From Paenibacillus sp. YN15 (GTDB lineage: Bacteria > Bacillota > Bacilli > Paenibacillales > NBRC-103111): a stretch of 64,000 bases of DNA. The notes below the pieces were generated by a model that was given only the letters and a program-made list of their open reading frames with translations, did not search any database and had not been told where the DNA came from. Where the stretch lies: the NCBI RefSeq assembly GCF_003285005.1, contig NZ_QMFA01000005.1, forward strand, positions 1-64,000, given 5' to 3'. Position 1 is the first letter of the stretch. Each line of letters begins with the position of its first letter. This document shows, in pieces, positions 27,264-36,484 of the stretch. A program made the position numbers and the translations under genes.

Positions 27264-28970
27264 CTATTCCGCCTGCTTGTTTACCCATTCCGCCACATCC
27301 TCCACAAGGGATGCCGCCACATTGGAGGGCTGCCCGTACTCCAGTCCCATGGATATGGAGCCATACTCGGCCAGCAGATGGTTGACGGAGGGATAGGAGG
27401 CATAGGTCACATTGGCCCGGTTCTGCAAGGCAGCCTTCCAGCCCTCGAACTGCTTCATGGAAACCTGCCAGTCATTTTCACCCTGGGCGATAAATAAAGG
27501 AGTGGTCTGGCTCTGCGCCAGCTCCGCCGGCTGGTAATCCCGCTGCTCGATCCACCAATACGGGTCCCCCAAGGGGAATTGCTCCGGCAGGCGGTCTACG
27601 GAATAGGCCGGGTTTTGAATGGTTTCCACCATGCTCTTGTAGGCTGCCACCGCCGCTTGCTGCTGGGCGATCAGCGCTTCGGGCTGACCGGCTTCCTTCA
27701 GCAGCTGCAATGCAACCTCCTGCTGCTCCACCAGCACTTGGCTGATATTGCCGCTGGGGGCGGACAGAAGCACCGCTCCCTTAATGGAAGCGCCCTGCGG
27801 TTGCCCCAGCATCAGCGGCACCGCATAGCCGCCTTGGCTGTGACCGGCAATGAAAATATTGTCCGGGTCGATTTCCTTCAGGGTTTTGGCCAGCTCCACT
27901 GCCCGCAGGGCATCCGCCACCGTTTCATCCTCCAGGGAGAACCGGGGAAGCGCCGCCACCTTCAGGGTATGCTCCGCCGTCACTTTGTCATAGCGCAAAA
28001 CGGCAATTCCCTTGCCCGCCAGCCCGGCGGCCAGATCGCGGAAGGGTTTGGCTCCGCCGATGGTTTCGTCCCGGTCATTGGGGCCTGAGCCGTGAACCAG
28101 GATAACCAAGGGGAAAGGGCCGTCTCCCTTGGGAAGAGTCAAGGCTCCCGGGAGAGCCAAGTCACCTTCACCCACCACCATTTCCCGCTCCGTGTACAGC
28201 GACGGATCATCGTAAACGGCAGGCTGATAGAGGGATTCCGTCGTTGCATAAGCATTCAGGTCATCCACCAGCCCCTGTTTGTCAAAACGGAGCACCATGG
28301 TGATCCGTCCGGGGGGAATGTCCAGCTCGTAGTCCAGGAGCACGTTGGTATGGACGCCGTTTTCTTCCGTTTTGGCTTGCAGCAGCTTGGGATGCCCGGC
28401 AGCCAGGGCCTGAATTTGGGCCAGTGCCGTCGTTGTGCTGGTCGTCCCGAAGGTCCGGGTCAGGGCAGCGGAGGAACCGGCAGCCAAACGCTCCCCGTCT
28501 CCGTGCAGCAGATGATAGACATAGGCGGTTCCCTTGAGGCTCAGATCATCCTGGGCAACCGGCTGCTGTCCGTCCCAGCTCAAAGCGCTTCCTGCAAACT
28601 GCTCCAGGACTGCAAGCGGAATAACCGTCTGTTCGTTCACCAATTGGACCGGTGCATCAAGACTGAGCTTCGCGCCGTTCAACTCCGCTTCCGCAGAGCC
28701 GATCCATACCTTCAGCGTAGAGGCTCCTCTTGCAGCCGTGGCGCTTCGTTCCCCTTCGTTCCATTCTACCCTGGCGCCCAGCAGCTCGGCTGCGTAGCGC
28801 AGCGGAATCATGATCGCATGTTGACCGGCGGCGGAGCCGGAATCGGCTGCGGGCTGGCTTTCCGCTGCCGCAGGGGCAACCGGCGCAGCTGCGCCAAGCG
28901 CTCCTGCGGGAATAGACAAGCTGGAGGCCACAAGCAAGGACAAGGATAAGAGTGCCGCTTGTTTTTTCAC
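27264..28970 (-). CDS. Secreted alpha/beta hydrolase with stalk domain
   Basis: 568 residues, GTG start behind GAGGAAGG. Signal peptide (about 1-30), then a copper-amine-oxidase-N-like stalk (about 45-140), a DUF3887-like segment (about 170-260) and an alpha/beta hydrolase domain with HGSGPNDRDE (oxyanion loop), GHSQGG (nucleophile Ser near 376), a late acid in QGENDW and the catalytic His in SVNHLL. Probably an esterase at the cell surface. The nearby palindrome at 29003-29018 may control it. Confidence 0.82.
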   Translation of the reverse strand: MKKQAALLSLSLLVASSLSIPAGALGAAAPVAPAAAESQPAADSGSAAGQHAIMIPLRYAAELLGARVEWNEGERSATAARGASTLKVWIGSAEAELNGAKLSLDAPVQLVNEQTVIPLAVLEQFAGSALSWDGQQPVAQDDLSLKGTAYVYHLLHGDGERLAAGSSAALTRTFGTTSTTTALAQIQALAAGHPKLLQAKTEENGVHTNVLLDYELDIPPGRITMVLRFDKQGLVDDLNAYATTESLYQPAVYDDPSLYTEREMVVGEGDLALPGALTLPKGDGPFPLVILVHGSGPNDRDETIGGAKPFRDLAAGLAGKGIAVLRYDKVTAEHTLKVAALPRFSLEDETVADALRAVELAKTLKEIDPDNIFIAGHSQGGYAVPLMLGQPQGASIKGAVLLSAPSGNISQVLVEQQEVALQLLKEAGQPEALIAQQQAAVAAYKSMVETIQNPAYSVDRLPEQFPLGDPYWWIEQRDYQPAELAQSQTTPLFIAQGENDWQVSMKQFEGWKAALQNRANVTYASYPSVNHLLAEYGSISMGLEYGQPSNVAASLVEDVAEWVNKQAE

Positions 28971-29002
28971 ATTTCATCATCCTTCCTCGAAATTGATTAT
29001 AT

Positions 29003-29018
29003 TTAGATTATTATCTAA
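29003..29018. promoter_or_regulatory. Inverted repeat near the hydrolase promoter
   Basis: TTAGAT, four bases, ATCTAA form a 16-bp inverted repeat. On the minus strand it overlaps a TAATAA -10-like sequence with TATTGT 17 nt upstream, about 33 nt before the hydrolase GTG. A repressor site is a fair guess. No bound protein is known. Confidence 0.4.
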
Positions 29019-29104
29019 CCATTTAATTAAACAATAATACGCCTGCCTCCGTTTGTCAAACCGGTTGTGGATGAAAGCATCGGCTCTGCTCCATTGCAGG
29101 GGGC

Positions 29105-29566
29105 TTACTGGAGAGTGCGGCGGTAGGTCCGGAAGCTTACGGCAATATGTGCCGCCCCGAAGATCAGACCGGCCGCAAGCAGCGGCAGGGCATGGAGCAC
29201 CGCGGAGGCAAGCAGGAAATAAATTGACGGGAAGACGGCCAGCGGCACGGGAAGCCCCCATAAGGGGGCGAACAACCGGGCAAACTGGCGGCCGTTCCGG
29301 TAATAAGCGATCCACACAGCGTAATACAGAAGCAGACATGCCGCCATTCCCGCCAACGCGGCAATCTCGTACCACCGCTCCAGATGAAACGGGAAGAACA
29401 GGGGGAGCGCCACTGTGCCGGCCCGCCCGATAGCTTCCGCCGCCGTCCAAAGCGGGGGCATCCGCCTTTCTTCCGCTGCCGGCATATGCCGGGGAGACAA
29501 AAACATAAAACTCACACTGGGAAGCATAATCAAAACCGGTATAATAAGACTGGAGAAATAAAGCAT
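29105..29566 (-). CDS. Small integral membrane protein, unknown function
   Basis: 153 residues from ATG 29566, which has GGAGGAGG 5 nt upstream; the extension to 29617 contains this site. About four or five membrane helices, short basic loops (YRNGRQ, SFRTYRR) and no recognisable family motif. Its start and that of the flavoprotein at 29656 are divergent. The function is not known to me. Confidence 0.7.
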   Translation of the reverse strand: MLYFSSLIIPVLIMLPSVSFMFLSPRHMPAAEERRMPPLWTAAEAIGRAGTVALPLFFPFHLERWYEIAALAGMAACLLLYYAVWIAYYRNGRQFARLFAPLWGLPVPLAVFPSIYFLLASAVLHALPLLAAGLIFGAAHIAVSFRTYRRTLQ

Positions 29567-29655
29567 TTTTCCTCCTCCGCTTTGTCTGTCTTCCGCTCTA
29601 TCCTTCATACCGTTCATATCGTACCGCCAGCCGAATCAAGGAGGTCTGCCTTATT

Positions 29656-30279
29656 ATGAGAAGAGATGAATTCCAAGTCCAAAGCCGCGAAGAAATCGAT
29701 GCGTTTTTGGGTGAAGCCTCCTATGGCTTTCTCGGAGTAATGGGGCCTGACGGATGGCCCCACATGAAGCCGCTGAATTATGCGTACACCAACGGAGCCA
29801 TCTATTTTCACGGATCAGCCAAAGGGGAAAAAATGGACGATCTTGCCCGGAACCGGCAGGTCACCTTCGCCGTGGCCAAGGAGTATGCCATTATCCCTTC
29901 CACCTTCAGCGATTCGCCTGTGGCATGCCCCGCCACTGCCTTCTTCAAGTCGGTGCACATCAAGGGCTTCGCCGATGTTGTCCAGGACCCGGCGGAGAAA
30001 GCCGCGGCGTTAACCGCCCTTATGGAAAAGCTCCAGCCGGAAGGGGGCTATGCCGCCATTGACCCGGAGGACCCCCGCTACAAGCAAATGCTGAAGGCGG
30101 TAGCCGTTGTGCGGGTATCCATTGAGGAGATCAGCGCCAAATTCAAATTCGGCCAGAATCTCTCCGACTCCCGCAGGGATATCATCATCAGCCGTCTGGA
30201 GGAACGGGGGCGGCCTGACGACGACGCCACTGCCCAACTCATGCGCGCCTACGCTCCCCCTTCCGTGCCGGAGGAATAG
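29656..30279 (+). CDS. Pyridoxamine 5'-phosphate oxidase-fold flavoprotein
   Basis: 207 residues, AAGGAGG 11 nt before ATG. Split-barrel FMN fold with GFLGVMGPDGWPHMKPLNYAYTN (start of sheet), IYFHGSAKGEKMDDL (flavin phosphate loop) and a long C-terminal arm. This group of nitroimidazole-resistance-like/Pyridox_ox_2 proteins binds FMN or haem. The substrate is unknown. A terminator follows at 30302-30341. Confidence 0.8.
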   Translation: MRRDEFQVQSREEIDAFLGEASYGFLGVMGPDGWPHMKPLNYAYTNGAIYFHGSAKGEKMDDLARNRQVTFAVAKEYAIIPSTFSDSPVACPATAFFKSVHIKGFADVVQDPAEKAAALTALMEKLQPEGGYAAIDPEDPRYKQMLKAVAVVRVSIEEISAKFKFGQNLSDSRRDIIISRLEERGRPDDDATAQLMRAYAPPSVPEE

Positions 30280-30301
30280 GGCGCCATTTCCCGCGGCGGC
30301 A

Positions 30302-30341
30302 AAAAGACCCGGAGCAAACAGCTGCCGCTCCGGGTCTTTTG
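30302..30341. terminator. Bidirectional terminator, flavoprotein and epimerase genes
   Basis: AAAAGACCCGGAGC and GCTCCGGGTCTTTT form a 14-bp stem with T/A runs at both ends, placed between two converging genes. Confidence 0.9.
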
Positions 30342-30342
30342 C

Positions 30343-31338
30343 TTATTTTACATACAGCCGCGCCCGTTCCTCCCAAATCTCGCCCGGCTCCAGCCCGAAC
30401 AGGCCGATCTCCTCGGCAGGAAGTCCCGTGTTGGGGGCATTCACCAAATTGATCTGGGGTTCGGGGCAGAAGAAGCCTTCCCGCGCGCCGTTGTTGTAAA
30501 GCATCCATTGCTTGTAGGAGGTGCCTGCATCATACACCAGAGTCACATTCTCCTTTTTGTCCGTCAGCTCCATAAAGTTGCGCCCGTTCTGGGGCTTGAC
30601 CGTATAGTGGTTGTCCAACGGTATGGCAAAGGGATTCAGCCCCTCGCCCTGCAGGGCAATCTCCTCCGCCGACAAAGGAAGCTTGTTTCCGGTAGGCAGG
30701 GTGCGGCTTGACATTTCCCAGCGTTCGCCGATGGTCACCTTCACCAGATAATCCCGGGCAGCGCTGCCGGTCGCAAAAGGCACACTCACCGCCGTATGGA
30801 AGGCCAGGAGGCACGGCATGGATGCTTTCCCGTCGTTTCTGATAAACAGATGCTGGGCCAAACCGCCTTCGGCGCTGAGCGAATAAGTCAGCCGAATGGT
30901 AAAGTCAAAGGGCAGGTATTGATAAACCGGATGCCCCTCCCGCACCTGAACGACGACAGTTACAACACTTTCGTTTCCGTACACGCCAACCTGCTCCACC
31001 GTCCAGGGGATGGTGTGGACAAAGCCGTGGATATGGTTATTGTTTCTTGCTTCATTTACCGGCAATTGATACAGCTTGCCGTTCCAGGGGAATTTGCCGT
31101 CCTCGTACCGGTTGGGCGGGAACAAAACCGGAATCCCGTAAATGGCGGGATGGGCCTTGAATTCCTCCATGCCGCCTTCGGCCGGCTCATGCAGAAAGCG
31201 GTATCCCTTCTCCACATCCCGGAACGCCACCAGATTGCCGCCGTATTCCGGCAAAATCGCCGCCTCATATTTGCCGGCCTTCAGCCAGACCGCTTTTTCT
31301 CCCTGAAACTCGCCTACCTTCGCTTCATAAACGGACAT
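30343..31338 (-). CDS. Aldose 1-epimerase-family protein
   Basis: 331 residues. GalM-like beta-sandwich with the NNHIHGFVH motif (catalytic His) and a late FCPEPQ. Interconverts the anomers of an aldose or phospho-sugar. It precedes the uronate isomerase gene (minus strand, 151 bp apart) and may work on sugars released by the carbohydrate loci. CAGGAGAC gives the ribosome site. The substrate is unknown. Confidence 0.8.
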   Translation of the reverse strand: MSVYEAKVGEFQGEKAVWLKAGKYEAAILPEYGGNLVAFRDVEKGYRFLHEPAEGGMEEFKAHPAIYGIPVLFPPNRYEDGKFPWNGKLYQLPVNEARNNNHIHGFVHTIPWTVEQVGVYGNESVVTVVVQVREGHPVYQYLPFDFTIRLTYSLSAEGGLAQHLFIRNDGKASMPCLLAFHTAVSVPFATGSAARDYLVKVTIGERWEMSSRTLPTGNKLPLSAEEIALQGEGLNPFAIPLDNHYTVKPQNGRNFMELTDKKENVTLVYDAGTSYKQWMLYNNGAREGFFCPEPQINLVNAPNTGLPAEEIGLFGLEPGEIWEERARLYVK

Positions 31339-31489
31339 CTACAAGTCTCCTGTTCGTTTTGGAATCATATGCCTTCTCTTGCTTCCCCCAAAGGATACCA
31401 TGCGACAGCGCCAAGTCAAGAGCAAAAACAAAAGCAAAAACAAAAGCCCCGCAGCCACAAGGGCCCGGAGCTAAAGCAAATGAAGCGGA

Positions 31490-32323
31490 TTAGCGGATTT
31501 CGGTCATCGGCACGCCGTCCATGTCGTCGAAGGCTTGGTTTTCGCCGGCCATACCCCAGATGAAGGTATATGCTGCGGTGCCCACGCCGGAGTGGATGGA
31601 CCAGCTCGGAGAGATGGCCACTTCCTCGTTGCGCATCACCAGGTGGCGGGTTTCGGTAGGCTGTCCCATCATGTGGAAAACAACGCCGTTTTCCGGCATA
31701 TCGAAGTACAGGTACACTTCCATCCGGCGCTCATGGGTGTGGCAGGGCATGGTGTTCCACATGTTGCCCGGGTCCAGCTGAGTCAGGCCCATTACCAGCT
31801 GACAGCTTTGGATGCCCTTCTCGTGGATGTATTGGTAGATGGTGCGCTCGTTGGAGGTTTCGATGGAACCCAGGTGGCGCGGGTTGGCGTCCTTCTGAGC
31901 GGCCTTCACTGTCGGATATTGCTTGTGGGCCGGAGTGGAGTTCAGATAGAACTTGGCGGGAGCGGAAGCGTCGGCGCTTTCAAACAGCACTTCCTCTGCC
32001 CCCAGGCCTACATAAAGGCAATCCTTGTTGTCCAGCTCATACGCGGTGCCGTCCACCTTCACCGTGCCCTTGGCGCCGATGTTGATGATGCCCAGCTCGC
32101 GGCGGGCCAGGAAGAAGGGCGCGCCCATATCCTTGGCGTCGGCTTCCAGCTTGATGGACCCTGTGGTGGGTACAGCAGCGCCGGTAATGAAGCGGTCATT
32201 GTGGCTATATACCAGCTTGAGCTCGCCGGGTACAAACAGGTTTTGTACCAGGAAGTGCTTGCGCAGTTCTTCGGTGTCATACTTCTTCACGTCTTGGGGA
32301 TGATTGGAATAGCGGATTTCCAT
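31490..32323 (-). CDS. kduI: 5-keto-4-deoxyuronate isomerase
   Basis: 277 residues, the full KduI length. Converts 5-keto-4-deoxyuronate to 3-deoxy-D-glycero-2,5-hexodiulosonate, after lyases and hydrolases have produced unsaturated uronate. Zinc ligands match the Escherichia coli set: His195 and His197 in CHTHERRMEVY, Glu202, His244 in SWSIHSG. AAGGAGG lies 11 nt before the ATG. Links the heparinase-like lyase to metabolism. KduD and KdgK genes are not in the window. Confidence 0.95.
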   Translation of the reverse strand: MEIRYSNHPQDVKKYDTEELRKHFLVQNLFVPGELKLVYSHNDRFITGAAVPTTGSIKLEADAKDMGAPFFLARRELGIINIGAKGTVKVDGTAYELDNKDCLYVGLGAEEVLFESADASAPAKFYLNSTPAHKQYPTVKAAQKDANPRHLGSIETSNERTIYQYIHEKGIQSCQLVMGLTQLDPGNMWNTMPCHTHERRMEVYLYFDMPENGVVFHMMGQPTETRHLVMRNEEVAISPSWSIHSGVGTAAYTFIWGMAGENQAFDDMDGVPMTEIR

Positions 32324-32496
32324 AACAACAAATTCCTCCTTAGATAGGGTAAAAGATTGTTGCCGGCGTGCGCATGAACATTTTTCTAATTATGCATGGC
32401 CGCGGCAATAGAAAGTCATACCGGTAAACCGGCTGATAAACGTAATTCCGGTTTCAAACAGGTTCATTCATGTTCATTCAAACTTTCTTTACGTTC

Positions 32497-32510
32497 ATAT
32501 GGTACCATAT
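32497..32510. promoter_or_regulatory. Perfect palindrome between kduI and the aminotransferase
   Basis: ATATGGTACCATAT is a perfect 14-bp palindrome. It is flanked by CGTTC (left) and CGAACG (right), and preceded by two direct GTTCATTCA copies (32462-32470, 32472-32480). It lies 170 nt from kduI. Candidate operator for a uronate-responsive repressor. The regulator is not identified. Confidence 0.5.
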
Positions 32511-32558
32511 TACGAACGAAATTACCATATCACTTCATTTCTTCACATTTTCTTTGGG

Positions 32559-32588
32559 GTGACGTAAACGGCAGGCAGGTGGTATAAT
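32559..32588 (+). promoter_or_regulatory. Promoter of the aminotransferase gene
   Basis: GTGACG (32559-32564), an 18-nt spacer and TATAAT (32583-32588) form a plausible sigma-A promoter. Transcription would start near 32595, giving a leader of about 35 nt. Confidence 0.6.
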
Positions 32589-32631
32589 ATTTGTCAATGT
32601 GTATACCAATTTGAGGAAGGATGACCCCCCC

Positions 32632-33939
32632 ATGCACCCTTTGGCCCAAAAGCTGAACGAAACCATTGAGAAGAACAGTCCCCATCTGTACGAAATGCTG
32701 TCCGACCTGGGCAAGCTCATTTATTTTCCCAAGGACGGAATCCTAAGCCAGTCCGCCGAAGCCAAAGCCAAGGCCAAAACATACAATGCCACCATCGGCA
32801 CCGCTTTGGAAAACGGCCAGCCCATGCATTTGAAGGTGATTCAGGATACCCTGTCCGCTTACGCCCCCAAAGACCTGTACGAGTACGCGCCTCCCGCCGG
32901 CAAACCCGAGCTGCGCGCCGCCTGGAGAAGCAAGCTGGTAGTGGAGAACCCCTCCCTGTCCGGCAAAAGCTACGGCAACCCCATTGTCACCAACGCCCTG
33001 ACCCATGGCCTGTCCATTGTGGCCGACCTGTTCGCCGGTCCCGGCGACGCTGTTATCATTCCCGACAAGAACTGGGAGAACTACGAGCTGACCTTCTCCA
33101 TCCGCCGCGGTGCAGAAATGGTCTATTATCCGCTTTACAATGAACAAAGAAAGTTCAATGACGAAGGCCTTAAAGACGCCATTCTGGCCCAGAAGGAAAA
33201 GGGCAAAGCCATCGTTGTGCTAAACTTCCCCAACAACCCCACCGGTTATACCCCCGGCGCCGAGGAAGGCCGCAAGATTGTGGAAGCCGTCCGGGCAGGC
33301 GCGGAAGCGGGCATCAACGTGGTTGTGGTTACCGACGACGCTTACTTCGGACTCTTCTTCGAGGACTCCCTCCACGAGTCCCTGTTCGGTTCTTTGGCAG
33401 GCCTGCATCCCCGGGTGCTGGCTGTCAAGGTGGACGGCGCCACCAAGGAAGAGTATGTATGGGGCTTCCGCGTGGGCTTCATCACCTATGCCGATCCCAA
33501 TGAAGCTGTCCTGGCTGCCCTGGAGCAAAAAACCATGGGCATTATCCGGGCTACCATTTCCAGCGGCCCGCATCCGTCCCAGACCTTCGTGCTGAAGGCC
33601 CTCCAATCCCCGGACTTCGATCTCCAGCGGGCGGAGAAATACCAGATCATGAAGGGCCGGGCCAACAAGGTCAAGGCTGTGCTGGATTCCGGCAAGTACA
33701 GTGGGGTATGGGATTATTATCCCTTCAACTCCGGCTACTTTATGTGCCTCAAGCTCAAAACCGTAACCGCCGAGCAGCTTCGCCTGCATCTCCTGGACCA
33801 ATACGGCGTAGGCACCATCGCCTTGGGCGAAACCGATCTCCGCGTAGCCTTCTCCTGCATCGAGGAAGCAAACGTTGAGCATCTGTTCGACCTGATCTAC
33901 AATGGCGTGCAGGATTTGGAAAAGGCCGCCGTCAAGTAA
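32632..33939 (+). CDS. PLP-dependent aminotransferase, class I/II
   Basis: 435 residues from ATG 32632, with GAGGAAGGA upstream; an ATG at 32599 would add 11 residues but lacks a ribosome site. Fold type I motifs: NFPNNPTGYTPG (substrate and PLP contact), VTDDAYFG (Asp for the pyridine nitrogen) and Lys272 in DGATKEEYVWGFRVGF, the expected PLP Schiff-base lysine. Substrate amino acid unknown. It is divergent from kduI, and the upstream palindrome may regulate either. A bidirectional terminator follows. Confidence 0.85.
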   Translation: MHPLAQKLNETIEKNSPHLYEMLSDLGKLIYFPKDGILSQSAEAKAKAKTYNATIGTALENGQPMHLKVIQDTLSAYAPKDLYEYAPPAGKPELRAAWRSKLVVENPSLSGKSYGNPIVTNALTHGLSIVADLFAGPGDAVIIPDKNWENYELTFSIRRGAEMVYYPLYNEQRKFNDEGLKDAILAQKEKGKAIVVLNFPNNPTGYTPGAEEGRKIVEAVRAGAEAGINVVVVTDDAYFGLFFEDSLHESLFGSLAGLHPRVLAVKVDGATKEEYVWGFRVGFITYADPNEAVLAALEQKTMGIIRATISSGPHPSQTFVLKALQSPDFDLQRAEKYQIMKGRANKVKAVLDSGKYSGVWDYYPFNSGYFMCLKLKTVTAEQLRLHLLDQYGVGTIALGETDLRVAFSCIEEANVEHLFDLIYNGVQDLEKAAVK

Positions 33940-33968
33940 ACGGAACGCAGGCAATAACAAAACATATG

Positions 33969-34013
33969 CAAAAAGGCCCGGCGCTTCGCATAAAGCGAAA
34001 GTCCGGGCTTTTC
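33969..34013. terminator. Bidirectional terminator, aminotransferase and solute-binding genes
   Basis: AAAAGGCCCGG and CCGGGCTTTT pair around an inner GCTTCGCATAAAGCGAA hairpin. T-rich sequence on each strand suits two converging transcripts. Confidence 0.85.
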
Positions 34014-34039
34014 TAAATACTAATTTACATGTTTTACAT

Positions 34040-35533
34040 TTATTTCAATATACCCTGTTCCTTCAGCTGGCTTTCCGCAGCCTGGACATACAGCTTATAT
34101 TTAAATGTATTTTCCAATTGGGCAACAAAGTCCCCATAAGTGGCAAGATCCCGCTTGCCATTGACAAACTTCCAGAGCTCTTCCTCGATGAAGCGTTTGG
34201 CGTCTCCCAGCACAAAGCCGTCAGGCGGAGTGATCATGCTGTCATAGACAGAAATGAAGGGCTGCTTGCTGGCAAAAACAAATTCCTTCTCCTTATCCGG
34301 GAACTTGGTCTTCAAATAAACCATCTCGTCCCGTCCCACAAACTGGTATGCGAAGCCCTGGGGTTCGGCCAGCACCTCAGTGACTTTAATCGCCCCGTTC
34401 TCCTCCGTATAATGTTTATCCTTTATCCCGTACATGGCAACCTTGGAGCCTTCCGGAGATGCGGAATAGTTGACCAGCTCGATGATTTTCTCTACCTTGT
34501 CCTTATCCTTCTCGATGCTTTTGGGGAATGCCAGAACGGAAGCCGTCATATCCTTGGCATAAGCTCCTGGGCCTGCCGGACCCGCAGGAACCTCGATCTG
34601 GACCCAATCCATGGCGGGATTGACCTTCTTGTATTCATCCGTCTTGATATTCGGCCAATTGAAGTAGAACATGCCCAATTGGCCCTGGTAGGCCTTGTCC
34701 TTGTGCTGCAGCTTGGTATTGGCCAAAAAGTCGGGATCAATGATCTTCTCGTCAAAAAAACGCTTGATATACGCCAGGGCATCCTTCATCGCCGGATCAT
34801 AGACCGAATTCACCAGCTTGCCCTCCTTGATGTAAAAGCTGCCGGGATACGTGGTTCCATAAGCGCCGAACAGCGGACCAAGGGCCTCTGTCGGGCGGCC
34901 GCTGAAGCCATAGGTATCGTTCTTGCCATTCCCGTCCGGGTCCTGCTGGGCAAAAGCCTTGGCCACATTGAAAAATTCCTCCGTGGTTTTGGGAATCTGC
35001 AGATTCAGCTTATCCAGCCAATCCTTGCGCAGCCAATAAGAATACTGGTATGCCCGTTCAGTCTGGGGAATGCCATACACCTTACCATTGTAGGTGGACA
35101 GATTCAGCCGTCCCTCGCCCACATAGCTCACCGCCGGCTTCAGCTTATCCAGATACGGCGTCAAATCCAGAAGCAGGTTGCTCTTGGCCAGGCGCACCAG
35201 ATCCTGACGGTTTACATAGAACATATCGGCGCTGGAACCGCTGGCCAGCCCCACGTTCAGCTGCGTCCGCTGGTCATCGGGCAAATAGGTGCTAATGGTC
35301 AAATTGGTGCCGAGCTTCTGGTCAAGATACTGCTTGATCGGATCATCCTTGGCTTCAGGCATGGGCTTGGAATATGTGAGCATCATGGATAAAGCCACCG
35401 GACCTGCAGGAGCTTTACTGGCCTGCTGCTCTGGTGCCCCTTGCTCCTTGGCGCTGTCTCCGCCGCAGCCACCCAGTACGCCTCCGGCAGCCAGCACCGC
35501 TGCCATCATCATCAATTGCCTGCTTTTTGTCAT
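34040..35533 (-). CDS. Sugar-binding lipoprotein, LplA type
   Basis: 497 residues from ATG 35533. The longer reading to 35578 lacks a signal sequence. A lipobox (LGGC, Cys23) ends the signal peptide, so the protein is tethered outside the membrane. The rest is an extracellular solute-binding protein of the long LplA type (EGSKVAMYGIKDKHY near the end). It delivers an oligosaccharide to the two permeases encoded before it. It is the third gene of the lplB-ytcP-lplA order. Confidence 0.9.
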   Translation of the reverse strand: MTKSRQLMMMAAVLAAGGVLGGCGGDSAKEQGAPEQQASKAPAGPVALSMMLTYSKPMPEAKDDPIKQYLDQKLGTNLTISTYLPDDQRTQLNVGLASGSSADMFYVNRQDLVRLAKSNLLLDLTPYLDKLKPAVSYVGEGRLNLSTYNGKVYGIPQTERAYQYSYWLRKDWLDKLNLQIPKTTEEFFNVAKAFAQQDPDGNGKNDTYGFSGRPTEALGPLFGAYGTTYPGSFYIKEGKLVNSVYDPAMKDALAYIKRFFDEKIIDPDFLANTKLQHKDKAYQGQLGMFYFNWPNIKTDEYKKVNPAMDWVQIEVPAGPAGPGAYAKDMTASVLAFPKSIEKDKDKVEKIIELVNYSASPEGSKVAMYGIKDKHYTEENGAIKVTEVLAEPQGFAYQFVGRDEMVYLKTKFPDKEKEFVFASKQPFISVYDSMITPPDGFVLGDAKRFIEEELWKFVNGKRDLATYGDFVAQLENTFKYKLYVQAAESQLKEQGILK

Positions 35534-35620
35534 GTTTGAATTGAACCCCTTTCTTTGTGAGCTTAACATTTTAGCCAACCGCCGGACAACCCAGCATGTT
35601 CCTTCTGTCTTCTTCGGGAC

Positions 35621-36484
35621 TTATCCCTTCACAGAGCCCAGCAGCACCCCTTTGGCAAAATATTTTTGAATAAACGGATAGACCATCACAATCGGCAGAC
35701 TGGAGAGGATGACAGCGCTCATTTTGAAGGTTTCCGTGGGAATATTGGCTTGGGCGCTGGCATAATCCATGGTCTGGGAACTGATCAGAATCTCGCGCAG
35801 CACTACCTGCAAGGGATACAGGGAACGCTCCCGCACATAGAGCAAAGCGCTGAAAAGCGTATTCCAATGCTGTACGCCATAAAACAGTCCAATGGTCATC
35901 ATGACCGGCAGAGACAGCGGCAGCACCATCTGGAACAGGATGCGCAGCTCCTTGGCTCCATCCATACGCGCGCTTTCAAACAGCTCCTCCGGCAAATTCT
36001 CAAAGAAGCTTTTCATAATCAGCAGATTAAAGGTGGAAATGGCCCCCGGCACAATCATGGCCCATACAGAATCCAAGAGCCCCAGGTCTTTTACCACCAG
36101 ATAAGTCGGAATCATGCCGCCATGGAACAGCATGGTGAACAGAATCAGGAACAGCACGGGACTGCGGCCCACCAGATTTTTTTTGCTCAGGGGATAAGCG
36201 GCCAGCATGGTCAGGATCAGGTTAACCGCCGTGCCGACCGTGGTCAGGAACACCGTAACGCCGAAGGCGCGGGGAATTTGATCGCCCTGAAGCACCTCAC
36301 GATATCCCTCGAGGGTGATGGAACGGGGGATAACCAGGAAGCCGCCATGCTTCATCACTTCCTCGTAGGGGGTAAGGGACATGGACAGCACAAACAGCAG
36401 GGGGAATATGGAGGCGATGCCCACAATAGCCAGCAGGAGAATCACCACCCAGTTGATGATTTTGTCTTCGTTCGACTTTACCAT
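35621..36484 (-). CDS. Sugar ABC transporter permease, YtcP type
   Basis: 287 residues. The ATG at 36484 overlaps the end of the preceding permease gene by 7 nt (ATGGTAA), which suggests translational coupling. GGGGGGAAGG lies just before. Six membrane helices, an EAA-type loop ESARMDGAKELRILFQMVLP, and the ending KGVLLGSVKG. Confidence 0.92.
   Translation of the reverse strand: MVKSNEDKIINWVVILLLAIVGIASIFPLLFVLSMSLTPYEEVMKHGGFLVIPRSITLEGYREVLQGDQIPRAFGVTVFLTTVGTAVNLILTMLAAYPLSKKNLVGRSPVLFLILFTMLFHGGMIPTYLVVKDLGLLDSVWAMIVPGAISTFNLLIMKSFFENLPEELFESARMDGAKELRILFQMVLPLSLPVMMTIGLFYGVQHWNTLFSALLYVRERSLYPLQVVLREILISSQTMDYASAQANIPTETFKMSAVILSSLPIVMVYPFIQKYFAKGVLLGSVKG

Noticed and set aside
33902-35392. 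496-codon plus-strand frame
   Set aside because: It overlaps the end of the aminotransferase and runs antisense to the binding-protein gene, without motif or ribosome site.
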